Notes: a model not told the origin generated them from the letters alone. A DNA stretch of 64,000 nt from Candidatus Eisenbacteria bacterium (GCA_018831195.1 JAHJDP010000118.1:47166-111165), one strand, 5' to 3'. Counted from the stretch's first letter, positions 36,276 through 48,540 are shown. A program made the numbers and translations.

Positions 36276-37082
36276 TTAAACCTCAATAACCAGCTCGGGC
36301 TGAAACTCATCGACCGCCTCGTGGGGAACATAGCCCCTCGGGTTACACACAACCCGTGTGGGTCCAATCCGATAATCCGAAACCCCATGAAGGTGTCCAT
36401 GAATCCACAGAGAGGCCCCGCTCTCTCGAACCATGTCATCCAGGTTTGATGCGTAGGCGGGATTACAATCGTCGTCGCCGTATTTCTTGGGGATCGACCG
36501 GCGGCTTGGCGCGTGATGGGTGACAATGACCAGCCGCTTCTTCGCGGCTCCGCCCGCCGCAACGCCATCCGTCGCGCCCCCGCCACGCTCATTTCTCTTC
36601 TCGAACTCCCCCAGCTCCCTTTTCATCCACTTGATATTCCTGCGGTGCCACAGAATTGTGTCCGGCGGAGTCAATTTTCTGTACTTCGGTTCCTTGCGGA
36701 TGAGTTGGTAGTCATTCATCCGTTCGCGGGCAGAGATCTCTGCTATCGCCGGATCATCATAAAGATGCATGTCGGACCACAATGTACATCCTAGGAATAC
36801 GGTGTCATCGACGGTGGCTTTTCCCTGTTCAAGAAGATGGATGTGGGTCCCCTCAACGCGCGCGTGGAATTTATCGATAAATTTCGGCACTGTCTGCCGG
36901 TAGTATTCGTGATTTCCAAGAATATAGATGACGGGGTGGTCAGGAATTGTCCGGAGGATCCATTCAATCCCACGGAACCCGGTATCTGTATCCCCCGCCA
37001 GAACAGTGACGTCCGCCTGCACCGCGGGGAGATCAAATGGACCGAATTCAAGATGCAGGTCGCTTAATATGTGGATCCGCAT
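36276..37082 (-). CDS. Calcineurin-like metallophosphoesterase
   Basis: The 268-residue product begins MRIHILSDLHLEFG. It has all five metal-binding motifs of the family: DLH, GDTD, GNHEYY, THHAPSRR and GHLH. A Gly/Ala-rich low-complexity insert (GGGATDGVAAGGAA) sits near residue 170. It would hydrolyse phosphomonoesters or diesters of unknown identity. The ATG at 37082 was chosen because the first motif follows directly; a longer frame extends to 37190. It is 13 bases downstream of the nitroreductase gene on the same strand. Confidence 0.9.
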   Translation of the reverse strand: MRIHILSDLHLEFGPFDLPAVQADVTVLAGDTDTGFRGIEWILRTIPDHPVIYILGNHEYYRQTVPKFIDKFHARVEGTHIHLLEQGKATVDDTVFLGCTLWSDMHLYDDPAIAEISARERMNDYQLIRKEPKYRKLTPPDTILWHRRNIKWMKRELGEFEKRNERGGGATDGVAAGGAAKKRLVIVTHHAPSRRSIPKKYGDDDCNPAYASNLDDMVRESGASLWIHGHLHGVSDYRIGPTRVVCNPRGYVPHEAVDEFQPELVIEV

Positions 37083-37095
37083 CGTCGGATTTTGC

Positions 37096-37728
37096 CTACC
37101 GGGCTTTCCCCACCGGCATGATATACAGCGGGCGCTCGTCGTTGGCGAGGTCCAGGACATTATGAACATCATCGTCTTCAAACGCCCCAACCACTACCGA
37201 ACCCAAACCGAGGGCCACGGCTTGAAGGCATATATTTTGACCGGCGTGCCCGACATCATTGTGGACATATCGCACACCGCGCCCTTCATACTTTGATGTG
37301 GTCCTCTCATAAACCGCCGCCAGGACCACCGACACCGGCGCCTCCTGGATCATGCCCTGCCCGTGCGCCGCGGTGGTCAGTTTCCCCCGCAAGTCACCCT
37401 TTTTTCTCATCGTCAGCGAATGCTTCACGGGATCGTATTTATAAACTCCGGGGGTGATATCCTCAACATTTCCAACAACAAGATAGGCCTCCAGCGGGTA
37501 CCGTGCACCGGCCGACGCCGCCGTTCTCAATCCGTCTGAACTCGTTATGCCCTGAGCCGCCCAAAGTAAATTCGACACCTCGTTCTGGGATAAGGCATCC
37601 TCCTTGTACGCCCTCACAGATCTTCTCTTAAGAAAAGCCTCTTCCAGAGACATTTTGCTCTTATGGCGGGGCTTCGGCAGGACGATCGTCGTCATGCTTG
37701 TCTTCTTTTCCTTGGGCTTCGCCGTCAT
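37096..37728 (-). CDS. SagB/ThcOx-type nitroreductase-family protein
   Basis: The 210-residue FMN-binding fold has SLEEAFLKRRSVRAYKEDALSQNEVSNLLWAAQGITS, AYLVVGNVEDITPGVYKYDP and DVGHAGQNICLQAVALGLGSVVVGAF. That is the SagB/ThcOx subfamily, which includes oxidases that act on thiazoline/oxazoline peptides and also plain nitroreductases. No cyclodehydratase or precursor-peptide gene is nearby, so a peptide role is unsupported. The ATG overlaps the stop of the GNAT gene (ATGA), and the metallophosphoesterase follows in the same direction. Confidence 0.88.
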   Translation of the reverse strand: MTAKPKEKKTSMTTIVLPKPRHKSKMSLEEAFLKRRSVRAYKEDALSQNEVSNLLWAAQGITSSDGLRTAASAGARYPLEAYLVVGNVEDITPGVYKYDPVKHSLTMRKKGDLRGKLTTAAHGQGMIQEAPVSVVLAAVYERTTSKYEGRGVRYVHNDVGHAGQNICLQAVALGLGSVVVGAFEDDDVHNVLDLANDERPLYIMPVGKAR

Positions 37729-38159
37729 TTATTAACCCTCCCTGATTGGCACTCGTAATGGCGGATCATCATACCCTCGGCAGGTTTCATTCCCTGTGGT
37801 TCGTAGAATGCCTGCATCTCCCTATCACAGATAAGGTCAATCATATAGAGGCCGGCCAGCTTATCGATCATCCGCCGAACCAGCTCCCCACCGATTCCCC
37901 GGCGGCGATAGGCCGGCAGGACTTCAAGAAGGGGGATGTAGGCGGAGAGAACGCCATCCGTCACGGCTGTAATAAATCCAACCACCCGCCCCGTCTTTTC
38001 TTCGATGGCCAAAACGGCTTCATCGCTTTGATTCAAGAGCAGGAGGTGCGTCTCGGATGTGGGCGGATGCGGCCACCCCTGAAAGAACCCCACGAGATCC
38101 TCGCCCCTGATTCCCATTGTTGAGTCCGTATACCGGATCTTTTCATCTTTCCCTTGCAT
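37725..38159 (-). CDS. GNAT-family N-acetyltransferase
   Basis: The product, 144 residues from the ATG at 38159, has the acetyl-CoA-binding motif LLEVLPAYRRRGIGGELVRRM. The GNAT strands AVLAIEEKTGRVVGFITAV lie before it and LICDREMQAFYEPQGMKPAEG after it. The substrate is unknown. The frame stays open upstream to 38261, with no family similarity there. The start is set by where the fold begins (KIRYTDS). Its stop overlaps the nitroreductase start. Confidence 0.85.
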   Translation of the reverse strand: MQGKDEKIRYTDSTMGIRGEDLVGFFQGWPHPPTSETHLLLLNQSDEAVLAIEEKTGRVVGFITAVTDGVLSAYIPLLEVLPAYRRRGIGGELVRRMIDKLAGLYMIDLICDREMQAFYEPQGMKPAEGMMIRHYECQSGRVNK

Positions 38160-38344
38160 TTGCCGATCCCGGGTTGCCGTTTTGCAGCCGTAGACGGGGC
38201 CGCCATGCGAGCGGCTGGCCGGTTGCAAACAGCCGCGGCTCTTTCCGTAGAAAGAATACATTTGATAGCTATAAAAATGCCACGTGTAGTTTCAATTTCT
38301 TCGTCGATTGGTTGACGACATAAACAATATTTCAAATGCCGCGT

Positions 38345-38872
38345 TTAATCACCAAATCCGGATGTCTCTTCCAAGAGATCGACATAGGACCCATCCAAAA
38401 GATCGTCTTTATGGATTTCCAGAACCTTCATGAGTTGATAGGCGTCTTCCATGCCGCTGGTTTGCAATTCATCGTCAATCAGCACAACTTCGAGTTCGAC
38501 AAATGTGCCGAGTGATTCAACCTCGTCGATATGAATCCTGGTGCGCCCCGAAATATAGACTTCGCGTCTTTTTTTGACGATGGCGCGGACGCCGAGGGCC
38601 CGGCTCAGAGCTTCCTTCAGCAGATTTGGTTTACCTATCGGTGTGATGACATATCGCGACTCGGATGGCGCGGTATCGTCATCGCGGTGATAATGTATTA
38701 ATTCGCCGGTCCCGTCTTCGAATTCGCGCAGCTTCAGCCGGCCTTCGTTGCAATAGAAAAAGGTATCGACCTGGCTGAGAATTTCCGGACCCTTATCAGA
38801 AAAACGTTCGGCCAATTGACGGCAGCGCGCCGGATCGACGCATCGGGCCTTAATCTCGACATTTCGCGCCAT
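38345..38872 (-). CDS. CYTH-domain protein (CyaB/ThTPase-like)
   Basis: The 175-residue product has the CYTH tunnel-fold signature near the start (NVEIKAR) and the later IHIDEVESLGTFVELEVVL stretch with alternating acidic residues. Basic residues such as KKRREVYISGRTRIH would hold a polyphosphate. CYTH proteins include class IV adenylate cyclases and thiamine- or inorganic-triphosphatases; the specific reaction cannot be assigned. GAGG before the ATG at 38872 supports this start. It is 55 bases upstream of the end of ileS on the same strand. Confidence 0.86.
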   Translation of the reverse strand: MARNVEIKARCVDPARCRQLAERFSDKGPEILSQVDTFFYCNEGRLKLREFEDGTGELIHYHRDDDTAPSESRYVITPIGKPNLLKEALSRALGVRAIVKKRREVYISGRTRIHIDEVESLGTFVELEVVLIDDELQTSGMEDAYQLMKVLEIHKDDLLDGSYVDLLEETSGFGD

Positions 38873-38927
38873 GTTACCTCTATTCACCAGCCCCGGCATT
38901 CAAGCGATGTCCGGCTCCGCGCGGCTG

Positions 38928-41900
38928 TCAAGGCATCGAGGGCAAGCTCTTTTTTACGCCGACCCAAATTTCAGCGGTTTCGCCCAGCTTGACTTCCGAA
39001 GAGGCGTCCACACTTTTGTCCGTCTTCTCGGACAGGCTCGCTTCGTTCAGCCTCTCGGTCAACGTTTCATTGGTAATGTAATCGCTTTGCTCATCCATCA
39101 TTTGTTTAACTTCATCCGCGCCGCTTATGGAGGACCAGTCCAGGGTAATGCGGTCGGCGACGTGATAACCCGCTGTTTTACGCATATCTTGAACGCGGCG
39201 GACCACCTCTCGCGCCCAACCCTCGCGAATCAGCTCAGGATCCAGCAAAAGATCAAAGACCACAAAGAAACGCGCATCTTGCGCAACGGCGTACCCTTCA
39301 TTCCCTTCGTATGTGACACTGAATTCGCCCGGGTCGAGCCGGAAGTCAGGGGCGGATGGGTTCTCGCCGACCAGCAGCTGTTCACCGGATAGGGTCCACA
39401 AATCCTTTTTGACCATTCCGCTGAGACGCTTCATCTCGCCGCCGACCTTTGCTCCCAGCGTGCGGAAATCGAGCTTCACGGAGGGCGCGGCGAATTCTTT
39501 GATGTCATCCGGGCTGGTGGCCGCCGGCGCGGCGGCGCCGATCGCGCCCGCCCCCCAGACAACCTCTTTTACATTCAGCTCTTCGGCGATCTGTTGTTTC
39601 AGCTCAATACTCAACTCAGGCACATCGGATTCGCGCGGCAAGATTCGGATCCGGCGCATCGGCTGCCGAACCTTGACTTTTGCCTTTTCTCGTACAAAGC
39701 GGGCCAGGCTCACCACATCCAGAACAACCTTCATCTGCTCGTTTAATTTTTCATCGACGAGATCGGGGCGCTCTTCTGGAAATCCCGTGAGGTGAACGCT
39801 CTCGGGGATTGATTCACCGGACGGATCCAACATCTTGATGGCCGCGGCATGGCCGGCGGCGCCGTCCCCGTTTCGGAACGGCAATATCAGATTGCCGTAA
39901 ATCTCGTCCGTTAGGAATGGGATGATCGGCGCCATCAGCCGGACATACCCCAGTAAAACATGATACAGTGTGCGGTGCGCTTGTCCTTTATCATCATCAG
40001 ATTCGGATTTCCAGAATCGCCGGCGCGAACGCCGGATGTACCATGTCGAAAGGTTATCGATAAAAGTTGTCGAAGCGCGCATCAGGTTATCGAACTGATA
40101 GGCTTCAAGTCTCTGTCGCGTTTCGGCGACAAGGGCGTAATAGGCCGACAGGATCCATCGATCGAGCCCGTTGTCGCTGATCGCTTTCAGCTCAACGGCC
40201 CCCGCCGCCGCCGGATTGAATCCGTCGATCCCGGCGTAGGTGATGAAGAACGAATAGACATTCCACAGCGTGATGAGGTTGCGGCGGACTTCGTTTGCAG
40301 CTGTATAACCAAAGCGCAGAATTTGATTCGGGTTCGCGGCGCAATAGAGCCACCGCATGACATCGGCGCCCATCTCTTCCACGGCGACATCAAACCAGAT
40401 CGCATTGCCGTGGCTCTTATGCATCGGTGCGCCCTTTTCATCGTGGATCTTCTCATAGGCGAAGACCTTTTTATACGGCGAGCAACCTTCCAGCGTCACC
40501 GAAGAGAACATCATTGCATAGAACCAGAGGCGGACCTGTTCCCGCATCTCGATCACGACTTCGGCTGGAAACCATTTTTCCCAATAGGGCCGGTCTTCAA
40601 AATATTTGAGCGTTGAGAACCCGACAATCCCGGCGTCGAGCCAACAATCGCCGACATCGTTGATCCGTGTCGCGATCTCGTCACAATGTTCTTGAGCCTG
40701 TAGCTTTTCGCTATAAGCCGGTTTCGGCGGAACACTCCCGCCTTGGCACCTGATCTTGATCGCGTCGATCCAAGGACGGTGCAATTCGGGCAGATTATCG
40801 ACAAGCTTCTTATCAACGGCCAGTTCCCGTAACTCTTCGACGCTCCCGACAACCGTCACGTGTCCTTTGGGGCAGACATAAAACGGCAGTGGAAGACCCC
40901 AATACCGCTTCCGGGAGATACACCAATCCCCCATATTGTCATACCAGTCCTGTGTCCGCTTGCCGATGCTTTCGGGGATCCACTCGACCTTCAGCGCTTC
41001 TTCTTTCATCACCGGCCGGATCTCGTCGCAGCCGATAAACCACTCGCCCTCGACGCGGAAGACAAGCTTCTCTTTGCACCGCCAGCAGAACGGATAGCGG
41101 TGTGTATATTTTCCCGACGAAAAAAGCACGCCCTTCTCTTTCAAGTCATCGAGAATCTGTTTCTCGACCTCGAAAACATTCATTCCGGTCAACCAGCCGA
41201 ATCCATCGATATAGTTTCCCGCCCCGTCGAGCGGCTCCAGCCGGGCCAAACCAAATTCGATACCCAGATCAAAATCTTCAGCTCCGCACCCCGGCGCGAT
41301 GTGAACAATGCCGGTACCATCCTCATCGCTCACCGCGTCCCATGGGATCACCTTGTGCTCAACACCTTTAACAACCGGAAGGTCGTCAAAGGGGCCGTTG
41401 TAGTGCCGTCCAAGGAGCTCTTTCCCTTTGACTGATCCGGTTACTTTATATTCCTTGCCTTCAAAAACAGTTTCGAGCGCGCCGGTGCTGACATAATATA
41501 GGCCGCTTTCATACTGGACCTTGGCATAATCCAATTCAGGATGCACGGCGGCAGCGACATTGGAGGTTAATGTCCAAGGCGTCGTGGTCCATACGAGGAG
41601 GTATTCGGGATGGGCGGCGGATGCGCCGGCGCTGTCCCCGTCGGTCAGCGGAAAGCGCAAGGTTACGGTGGTGTCTTTGATATCCTGATACGTATCGGTC
41701 AGCTCATGCTGCGAAAGCGATGTTCCGCACCGGACACACCACGGCATCGAGTGGTGTCCTTGATAAAGCCATCCCTTTTCGTGACAGGTTTTTAAGAAAT
41801 GCCAAATAGATGCATTGTTGGTATCACTCATTGTATAATAGGAATCATCCCAATGCATCCACTGCCCAAGACGGATGCTTTGCTCCGTCCAGACACCGGA

Positions 41901-42320
41901 AAACTTCTCAACCCGCGCGCGGCAGGCCCGGCTGAATTTATCGAGTCCAAAATTCTCAATATCGCTTTTATTTTTAAACCCGAGCTCCCGCTCGGTTTCC
42001 ACCTCGAGCCAGAGCCCCTGGCAATCAAATCCGTTTTGATACCGTTGGTGATAACCGCGCATCGCCATATACCGCTGGATGGCGTCTTTATACGTTCGGC
42101 CCCAGGCATGGTGGACGCCCATGGGATTGTTCGCCGTTACCGGCCCGTCGATAAAGGACCAGCGGGGACCGCTTTCGTTCCGTTCCACCAGCCGCCTGAA
42201 AAAATCCTTATCTTTCCAGATCTCGAGAACCTTGTGTTCAAGTTTCACAAAATCGATTTTTGGATCGACGGCTCGGAACCGCCCCGTCATCTTGTCGCTG
42301 CTGCCTGTATCACGTCCCAT
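38928..42320 (-). CDS. ileS: Isoleucyl-tRNA synthetase with altered GVHH signature motif
   Basis: The 1130-residue class I enzyme charges tRNA-Ile. The catalytic core, CP1 editing domain (GTGIVHIAPGCGAEDF) and C-terminal anticodon-binding region are all present. Aligning the region ANNPMGVHHAWGRTYKD with ordinary IleRS, the HIGH motif is GVHH (residues 68-71), with the first and third positions swapped. The KMSKS counterpart is PMHKSHGN (around 632-639). A GXHH signature is known from a subset of IleRS2 enzymes and causes extreme mupirocin resistance. Length is near the upper end for the family. The ATG at 42320 has a distant SD-like GGAAGGGG; the ATG ten codons on is an alternative. Confidence 0.96.
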   Translation of the reverse strand: MGRDTGSSDKMTGRFRAVDPKIDFVKLEHKVLEIWKDKDFFRRLVERNESGPRWSFIDGPVTANNPMGVHHAWGRTYKDAIQRYMAMRGYHQRYQNGFDCQGLWLEVETERELGFKNKSDIENFGLDKFSRACRARVEKFSGVWTEQSIRLGQWMHWDDSYYTMSDTNNASIWHFLKTCHEKGWLYQGHHSMPWCVRCGTSLSQHELTDTYQDIKDTTVTLRFPLTDGDSAGASAAHPEYLLVWTTTPWTLTSNVAAAVHPELDYAKVQYESGLYYVSTGALETVFEGKEYKVTGSVKGKELLGRHYNGPFDDLPVVKGVEHKVIPWDAVSDEDGTGIVHIAPGCGAEDFDLGIEFGLARLEPLDGAGNYIDGFGWLTGMNVFEVEKQILDDLKEKGVLFSSGKYTHRYPFCWRCKEKLVFRVEGEWFIGCDEIRPVMKEEALKVEWIPESIGKRTQDWYDNMGDWCISRKRYWGLPLPFYVCPKGHVTVVGSVEELRELAVDKKLVDNLPELHRPWIDAIKIRCQGGSVPPKPAYSEKLQAQEHCDEIATRINDVGDCWLDAGIVGFSTLKYFEDRPYWEKWFPAEVVIEMREQVRLWFYAMMFSSVTLEGCSPYKKVFAYEKIHDEKGAPMHKSHGNAIWFDVAVEEMGADVMRWLYCAANPNQILRFGYTAANEVRRNLITLWNVYSFFITYAGIDGFNPAAAGAVELKAISDNGLDRWILSAYYALVAETRQRLEAYQFDNLMRASTTFIDNLSTWYIRRSRRRFWKSESDDDKGQAHRTLYHVLLGYVRLMAPIIPFLTDEIYGNLILPFRNGDGAAGHAAAIKMLDPSGESIPESVHLTGFPEERPDLVDEKLNEQMKVVLDVVSLARFVREKAKVKVRQPMRRIRILPRESDVPELSIELKQQIAEELNVKEVVWGAGAIGAAAPAATSPDDIKEFAAPSVKLDFRTLGAKVGGEMKRLSGMVKKDLWTLSGEQLLVGENPSAPDFRLDPGEFSVTYEGNEGYAVAQDARFFVVFDLLLDPELIREGWAREVVRRVQDMRKTAGYHVADRITLDWSSISGADEVKQMMDEQSDYITNETLTERLNEASLSEKTDKSVDASSEVKLGETAEIWVGVKKSLPSMP

Positions 42321-42358
42321 ACCGCTCTTGCCCTAACCCCTTCCAATGACACATCGGC

Positions 42359-44896
42359 TTATACGGCCCCTGGACCATCGTCCTCGATGACATCGAGGAC
42401 GCCGTTGCCATTGCCTCCGTTGCTTCCTTTGTCTTCGTTATCAGCCTCGCTGGATTCGTCGGCATCATGCGCGCTCACATCTTCCCGAAGCTGCGTCATA
42501 TCCACGACACGATCGCCTTCGACAAGATTCACCAGTTTCACACCTTGCGTATCGCGCCCCATCCGGCGCACCTCGCTCGATTTTTGACGGATAACCATCC
42601 CGCCGGCCGTCATTACCACGACCTCGGGCTCTCCATCCAGCGCCAAGACCATGACGACCGCGCCGGTCTTGTCCGTCAAACGAAGCGCTCTAACCCCTTG
42701 GCCGCCGCGGTTATGCGTTGGAAAATCGGTGATCCGCGTTCTCTTTCCATACCCTTCCTCTGTCACAAGGAGGAGGGATTCCACCTCGGGCCGAAGGACA
42801 ACCATCGCTACCGTTTCATCGTCCTCCCGGGCAAACCGGACGCCACGGACACCGGCGGCGGTCCGGCCCATTGTCCGAACCTGCTGTTCTGAAAAGCGAT
42901 TCGCCTTTCCATACTTCGTCGTGAGAATCACCTCGGTGTCGCCCTCGGTCAAAACGGCGCTGATGACTTCATCCCCCGGCTCGAGACCGGTCGCGGCGAC
43001 GCCGCCCTTGCGCGGATATGAATAGGCCTGAAGGGCCGTCTTCTTCACTTTCCCGCGGCGCGTGGCGGTGAGGATAAAGCGGTCCCCCTCAAAATCTTTC
43101 ACCGGGACAAAAGCGGCGAGAGTCTCATCCTGACCGATCCCGACCAGGCTCATGATCGACCGGCCTTTGGCATACCGGCTTCCCTCGGGAATTTCATACA
43201 CCTTCAGCCAGTAACACCGCCCGCTATCAGTGAAGAAAAGAATGTAGCTATGTGTATTGGCCACAAAGACATGCTCGAGAAAGTCTTCATCGCCAAGCTT
43301 GGCCCCTGTCAAGCCGCGCCCACCCCGTCGCTGACTCCGGTAGCTGCCATAAGAAGCGCGCTTGATGTACCCCTTATGACTGATGGTGATGATCATATCC
43401 TCTTGCGGGATAAGATCCTCTATGTCGATCTCGGAGGCCGCCGCGGCGGTGATCTCCGTCCGCCGTTCATCCCCGAAGATCTCATCAGCCTCTGTTAGTT
43501 CTTGTTTGATGATCGCAAAGACTTTCGCCCTGTTGCCGAGAATCGATTTGTACTCCTCGATCCGCTTGATTGTCTCGAGGTACTCCTCTTCGAGCTTCTC
43601 CCTCTCCAGCCCGACGAGCCGCTGCAGGCGCATCTCAAGAATCGCCTGAGCCTGCCGGTCGCTGAGCGAAAACTCCGACATCAGATTGGCTTTGGCCTCG
43701 GCGACTTCCCGGCTGCTTCGAATGATCTCAATGACCCGGTCGATATCGTCCAAGGCCCGTTTCAATCCCTCGAGGATATGGGCGCGCTCTTCGGCCTGAT
43801 CGAGATCGAATTGCGTTCGGCGTGTAATCACCTCTTCGCGATGATCGAGAAATACCTGCAACATCTCCTTTAGGTTGAGCGTCTTCGGCCGGCCTTTTAC
43901 AAGCGCCAGAACATTAGCCCCGAAGGTCGTCTGCATTTGTGTATGCTTATACAACTGGTTCAGCACGACTTGCGGCTGCGCGTCGCGGTGCAGTTCAAAG
44001 ACAATGCGGATCCCTTCGCGGTCGGATTCATCGCGGATATCGGTGATCCCGGTTATATGGCCGCTGTGGACAAGGCTCGCCGCTTTCTCAATGAGAGATG
44101 TTTTGTTTACCTGATAGGGAATCTCGGTCACGATCACCGCCATCCGTCCCGGGCGGATCTCTTCGATATTGGCCCGCGCGCGAACCATAATAAGGCCGCG
44201 GCCTGTCTCATAACAGGATCGAATTCCCTGGCGCCCCACGATGATACCCGCCGTCGGAAAATCGGGACCCTTAACATGCTCCATGAGTTCATCGATCGAG
44301 CATTCAGGGTTGTCAGCCAGGAGATACAGCGCCCTTACGATCTCACCAAAGTTATGGGGAGGAATATTGGTCGCCATTCCCACGGCGATGCCGGCCGCGC
44401 CATTAAGGATCAGATTCGGCAGCCGCGCCGGCAACACATCCGGCTCTTCGCGCGTCTCATCGTAGTTCGGACGGAAATCCACCGTCTTGCTGTCGATATC
44501 TAATAGCATATTATCTGCGAACAATGTCATGCGGGCTTCGGTATACCGTTCCGCCGCCGCTGAATCGCCGTCGATCGAACCGAAGTTACCCTGCCCGTTG
44601 ACCAGAGGATAACGCAGGGAGAAATCCTGAACCATTCTCACCATTGTGTCATAAACGGCGAGGGTTCCGTGTGGATGATAATTGCCCGTCACATCACCGG
44701 TAATCTTCGCAGATTTGCGGTAGCCCCGATTGTAGTGAAGGCCCAAATCATTCATCGCCACAAGAATCCGGCGCTGCACCGGCTTTAATCCGTCTCTTGC
44801 ATCAGGGATCGCGCGTGAAACGATAACGCTCATTGCATAATCGATGTAGGAGGATTTCATTTCCTCTTCGATGGCGACCGGTATAATGTTCTCCAT
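42359..44896 (-). CDS. gyrA: DNA gyrase subunit A
   Basis: The 845-residue protein cuts and rejoins DNA. It has the active-site Tyr118 in ERYTEARMT, the helix that contacts quinolones, and the C-terminal beta-pinwheel. A GyrA box, QRRGGRG, identifies it as gyrase rather than topoisomerase IV. The QRDR reads YHPHGTLAVYD, so the positions of E. coli Asp82 and Ser83 are Thr78 and Leu79 here, while Asp87 is kept as Asp83. The C-terminal tail is acidic (ending VLDVIEDDGPGAV), as in enzymes where it tunes supercoiling. GGAG precedes the ATG. It follows gyrB by 69 bases. Confidence 0.98.
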   Translation of the reverse strand: MENIIPVAIEEEMKSSYIDYAMSVIVSRAIPDARDGLKPVQRRILVAMNDLGLHYNRGYRKSAKITGDVTGNYHPHGTLAVYDTMVRMVQDFSLRYPLVNGQGNFGSIDGDSAAAERYTEARMTLFADNMLLDIDSKTVDFRPNYDETREEPDVLPARLPNLILNGAAGIAVGMATNIPPHNFGEIVRALYLLADNPECSIDELMEHVKGPDFPTAGIIVGRQGIRSCYETGRGLIMVRARANIEEIRPGRMAVIVTEIPYQVNKTSLIEKAASLVHSGHITGITDIRDESDREGIRIVFELHRDAQPQVVLNQLYKHTQMQTTFGANVLALVKGRPKTLNLKEMLQVFLDHREEVITRRTQFDLDQAEERAHILEGLKRALDDIDRVIEIIRSSREVAEAKANLMSEFSLSDRQAQAILEMRLQRLVGLEREKLEEEYLETIKRIEEYKSILGNRAKVFAIIKQELTEADEIFGDERRTEITAAAASEIDIEDLIPQEDMIITISHKGYIKRASYGSYRSQRRGGRGLTGAKLGDEDFLEHVFVANTHSYILFFTDSGRCYWLKVYEIPEGSRYAKGRSIMSLVGIGQDETLAAFVPVKDFEGDRFILTATRRGKVKKTALQAYSYPRKGGVAATGLEPGDEVISAVLTEGDTEVILTTKYGKANRFSEQQVRTMGRTAAGVRGVRFAREDDETVAMVVLRPEVESLLLVTEEGYGKRTRITDFPTHNRGGQGVRALRLTDKTGAVVMVLALDGEPEVVVMTAGGMVIRQKSSEVRRMGRDTQGVKLVNLVEGDRVVDMTQLREDVSAHDADESSEADNEDKGSNGGNGNGVLDVIEDDGPGAV

Positions 44897-44965
44897 ATTC
44901 GACTCCGTTGCTCTCCATTGCGGCTTCGGCCGGTATCAACACCAGCCGCCCGATTGGTCCGTCTA

Positions 44966-47397
<2,432 letters not shown>

Positions 47398-47427
47398 CCC
47401 GGAACCTACTTGGTCATCCTAGAACCT

Positions 47428-48540
47428 CTATTCATCCGTCAACCGAAGCGGCATGACGAGACATAGAATTGGTTCTTCCGGCGACTCTTCATCCGGTGTA
47501 AAAACACCCGCGGTTGTAGATGACTCGAGTGCTATGTTTACCCTTTCGCTTTCCACTGTTTTTAAAAGATCGAGTAAATAGACGCCGTTGAACCCGATTT
47601 TCAGATCCACACCGTCATAGTTAACGTCGATCTCCTCATCGCTCTCGCCGACATTTTGGGTTTCAACAATAATCTTCAGTCTGCCCTTTTCGACCTGAAG
47701 CTTGACCGGGCGCGTGACCGGATCAGCCAGGACAAGAGCGCGGCGAAGCGCGGCTCTGAAAGCGTGGAGCGGCGCACTCACAACATAGGAGTTGTCCTTT
47801 GGAATGACCTGTTCATATCGCGGAAAGGGCCCTTCCAGCAGACGGGTGATGAGGGTTTTCCCGTTAATCTCAAACGCGGCGTAGGATTTTGATCCCGTTA
47901 TGCGTACAGCCTTACTTGAATCATTCATGATTCGAAGGAGCTGCTGCAGAGCTTTCGTTGGAAGGAGATAACTTAACTTTTCTTTAAAGTCACCTTTGAT
48001 CGACGCTTGGGCAAGGCGATGACCATTCGTTGCGACCATTCTAATCTCTTCAGGGAAGATCTGCGTATAAACACCGGTAAGTTCCGGACGGGTTTCATCC
48101 GAGGCAACGGCGTAACTTGTGCGTCTAATTAATTTTTCGAGTTTGCCGGATTCGATTTCCAGCGTCGTCGCATCCTCCAGCTTCGGTATCTCAGGAAAAT
48201 CGGTTGGATCAGCGGTGACGATCTTGTAGGTTCCGCCTGATGTTATCTTTAAGACATTCTTTGCGAGCATCAGGGTCACATCTGAAGGTCCTAATTCCTT
48301 CACCAGCTCCGTGAACTTCCGAGCCGGTACACAGATCCTTCCCTCAGTCTCAACCTGAAGCCCCTCCACGAGCGCCGCCCGAATGGAAATATCCAAATCG
48401 GTGGCCGTTAGAGTCAACTTACCGTCTTTGACCTCCATTAAAACCGTGGAGAGAATCGGCAGCGTGGATTTTGACGGCACCACCGACACCACATCCTGAA
48501 GACTCTCCAGAAGGTTTTCCTGTCTGACGGTGAGTTTCAT
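47428..48540 (-). CDS. dnaN: DNA polymerase III beta sliding clamp
   Basis: The 370-residue ring clamp tethers DNA polymerase to its template. It begins MKLTVRQENLLESLQDVVSVVPSKSTLPILS and ends CLVMPLRLTDE, typical for the family. Three clamp-fold domains are visible. The ATG at 48540 has AGGAGGACCC directly upstream, so the frame that extends to 48642 is not used. The gene lies 531 bases downstream of dnaA, a longer gap than in most dnaA-dnaN pairs, so it probably has its own promoter. Confidence 0.97.
   Translation of the reverse strand: MKLTVRQENLLESLQDVVSVVPSKSTLPILSTVLMEVKDGKLTLTATDLDISIRAALVEGLQVETEGRICVPARKFTELVKELGPSDVTLMLAKNVLKITSGGTYKIVTADPTDFPEIPKLEDATTLEIESGKLEKLIRRTSYAVASDETRPELTGVYTQIFPEEIRMVATNGHRLAQASIKGDFKEKLSYLLPTKALQQLLRIMNDSSKAVRITGSKSYAAFEINGKTLITRLLEGPFPRYEQVIPKDNSYVVSAPLHAFRAALRRALVLADPVTRPVKLQVEKGRLKIIVETQNVGESDEEIDVNYDGVDLKIGFNGVYLLDLLKTVESERVNIALESSTTAGVFTPDEESPEEPILCLVMPLRLTDE

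Noticed and set aside
37096..37728. SagB-like protein as part of a thiazole/oxazole peptide cluster
   Set aside because: No cyclodehydratase, precursor peptide or transporter of that type is near; neighbours are a GNAT and a phosphoesterase.
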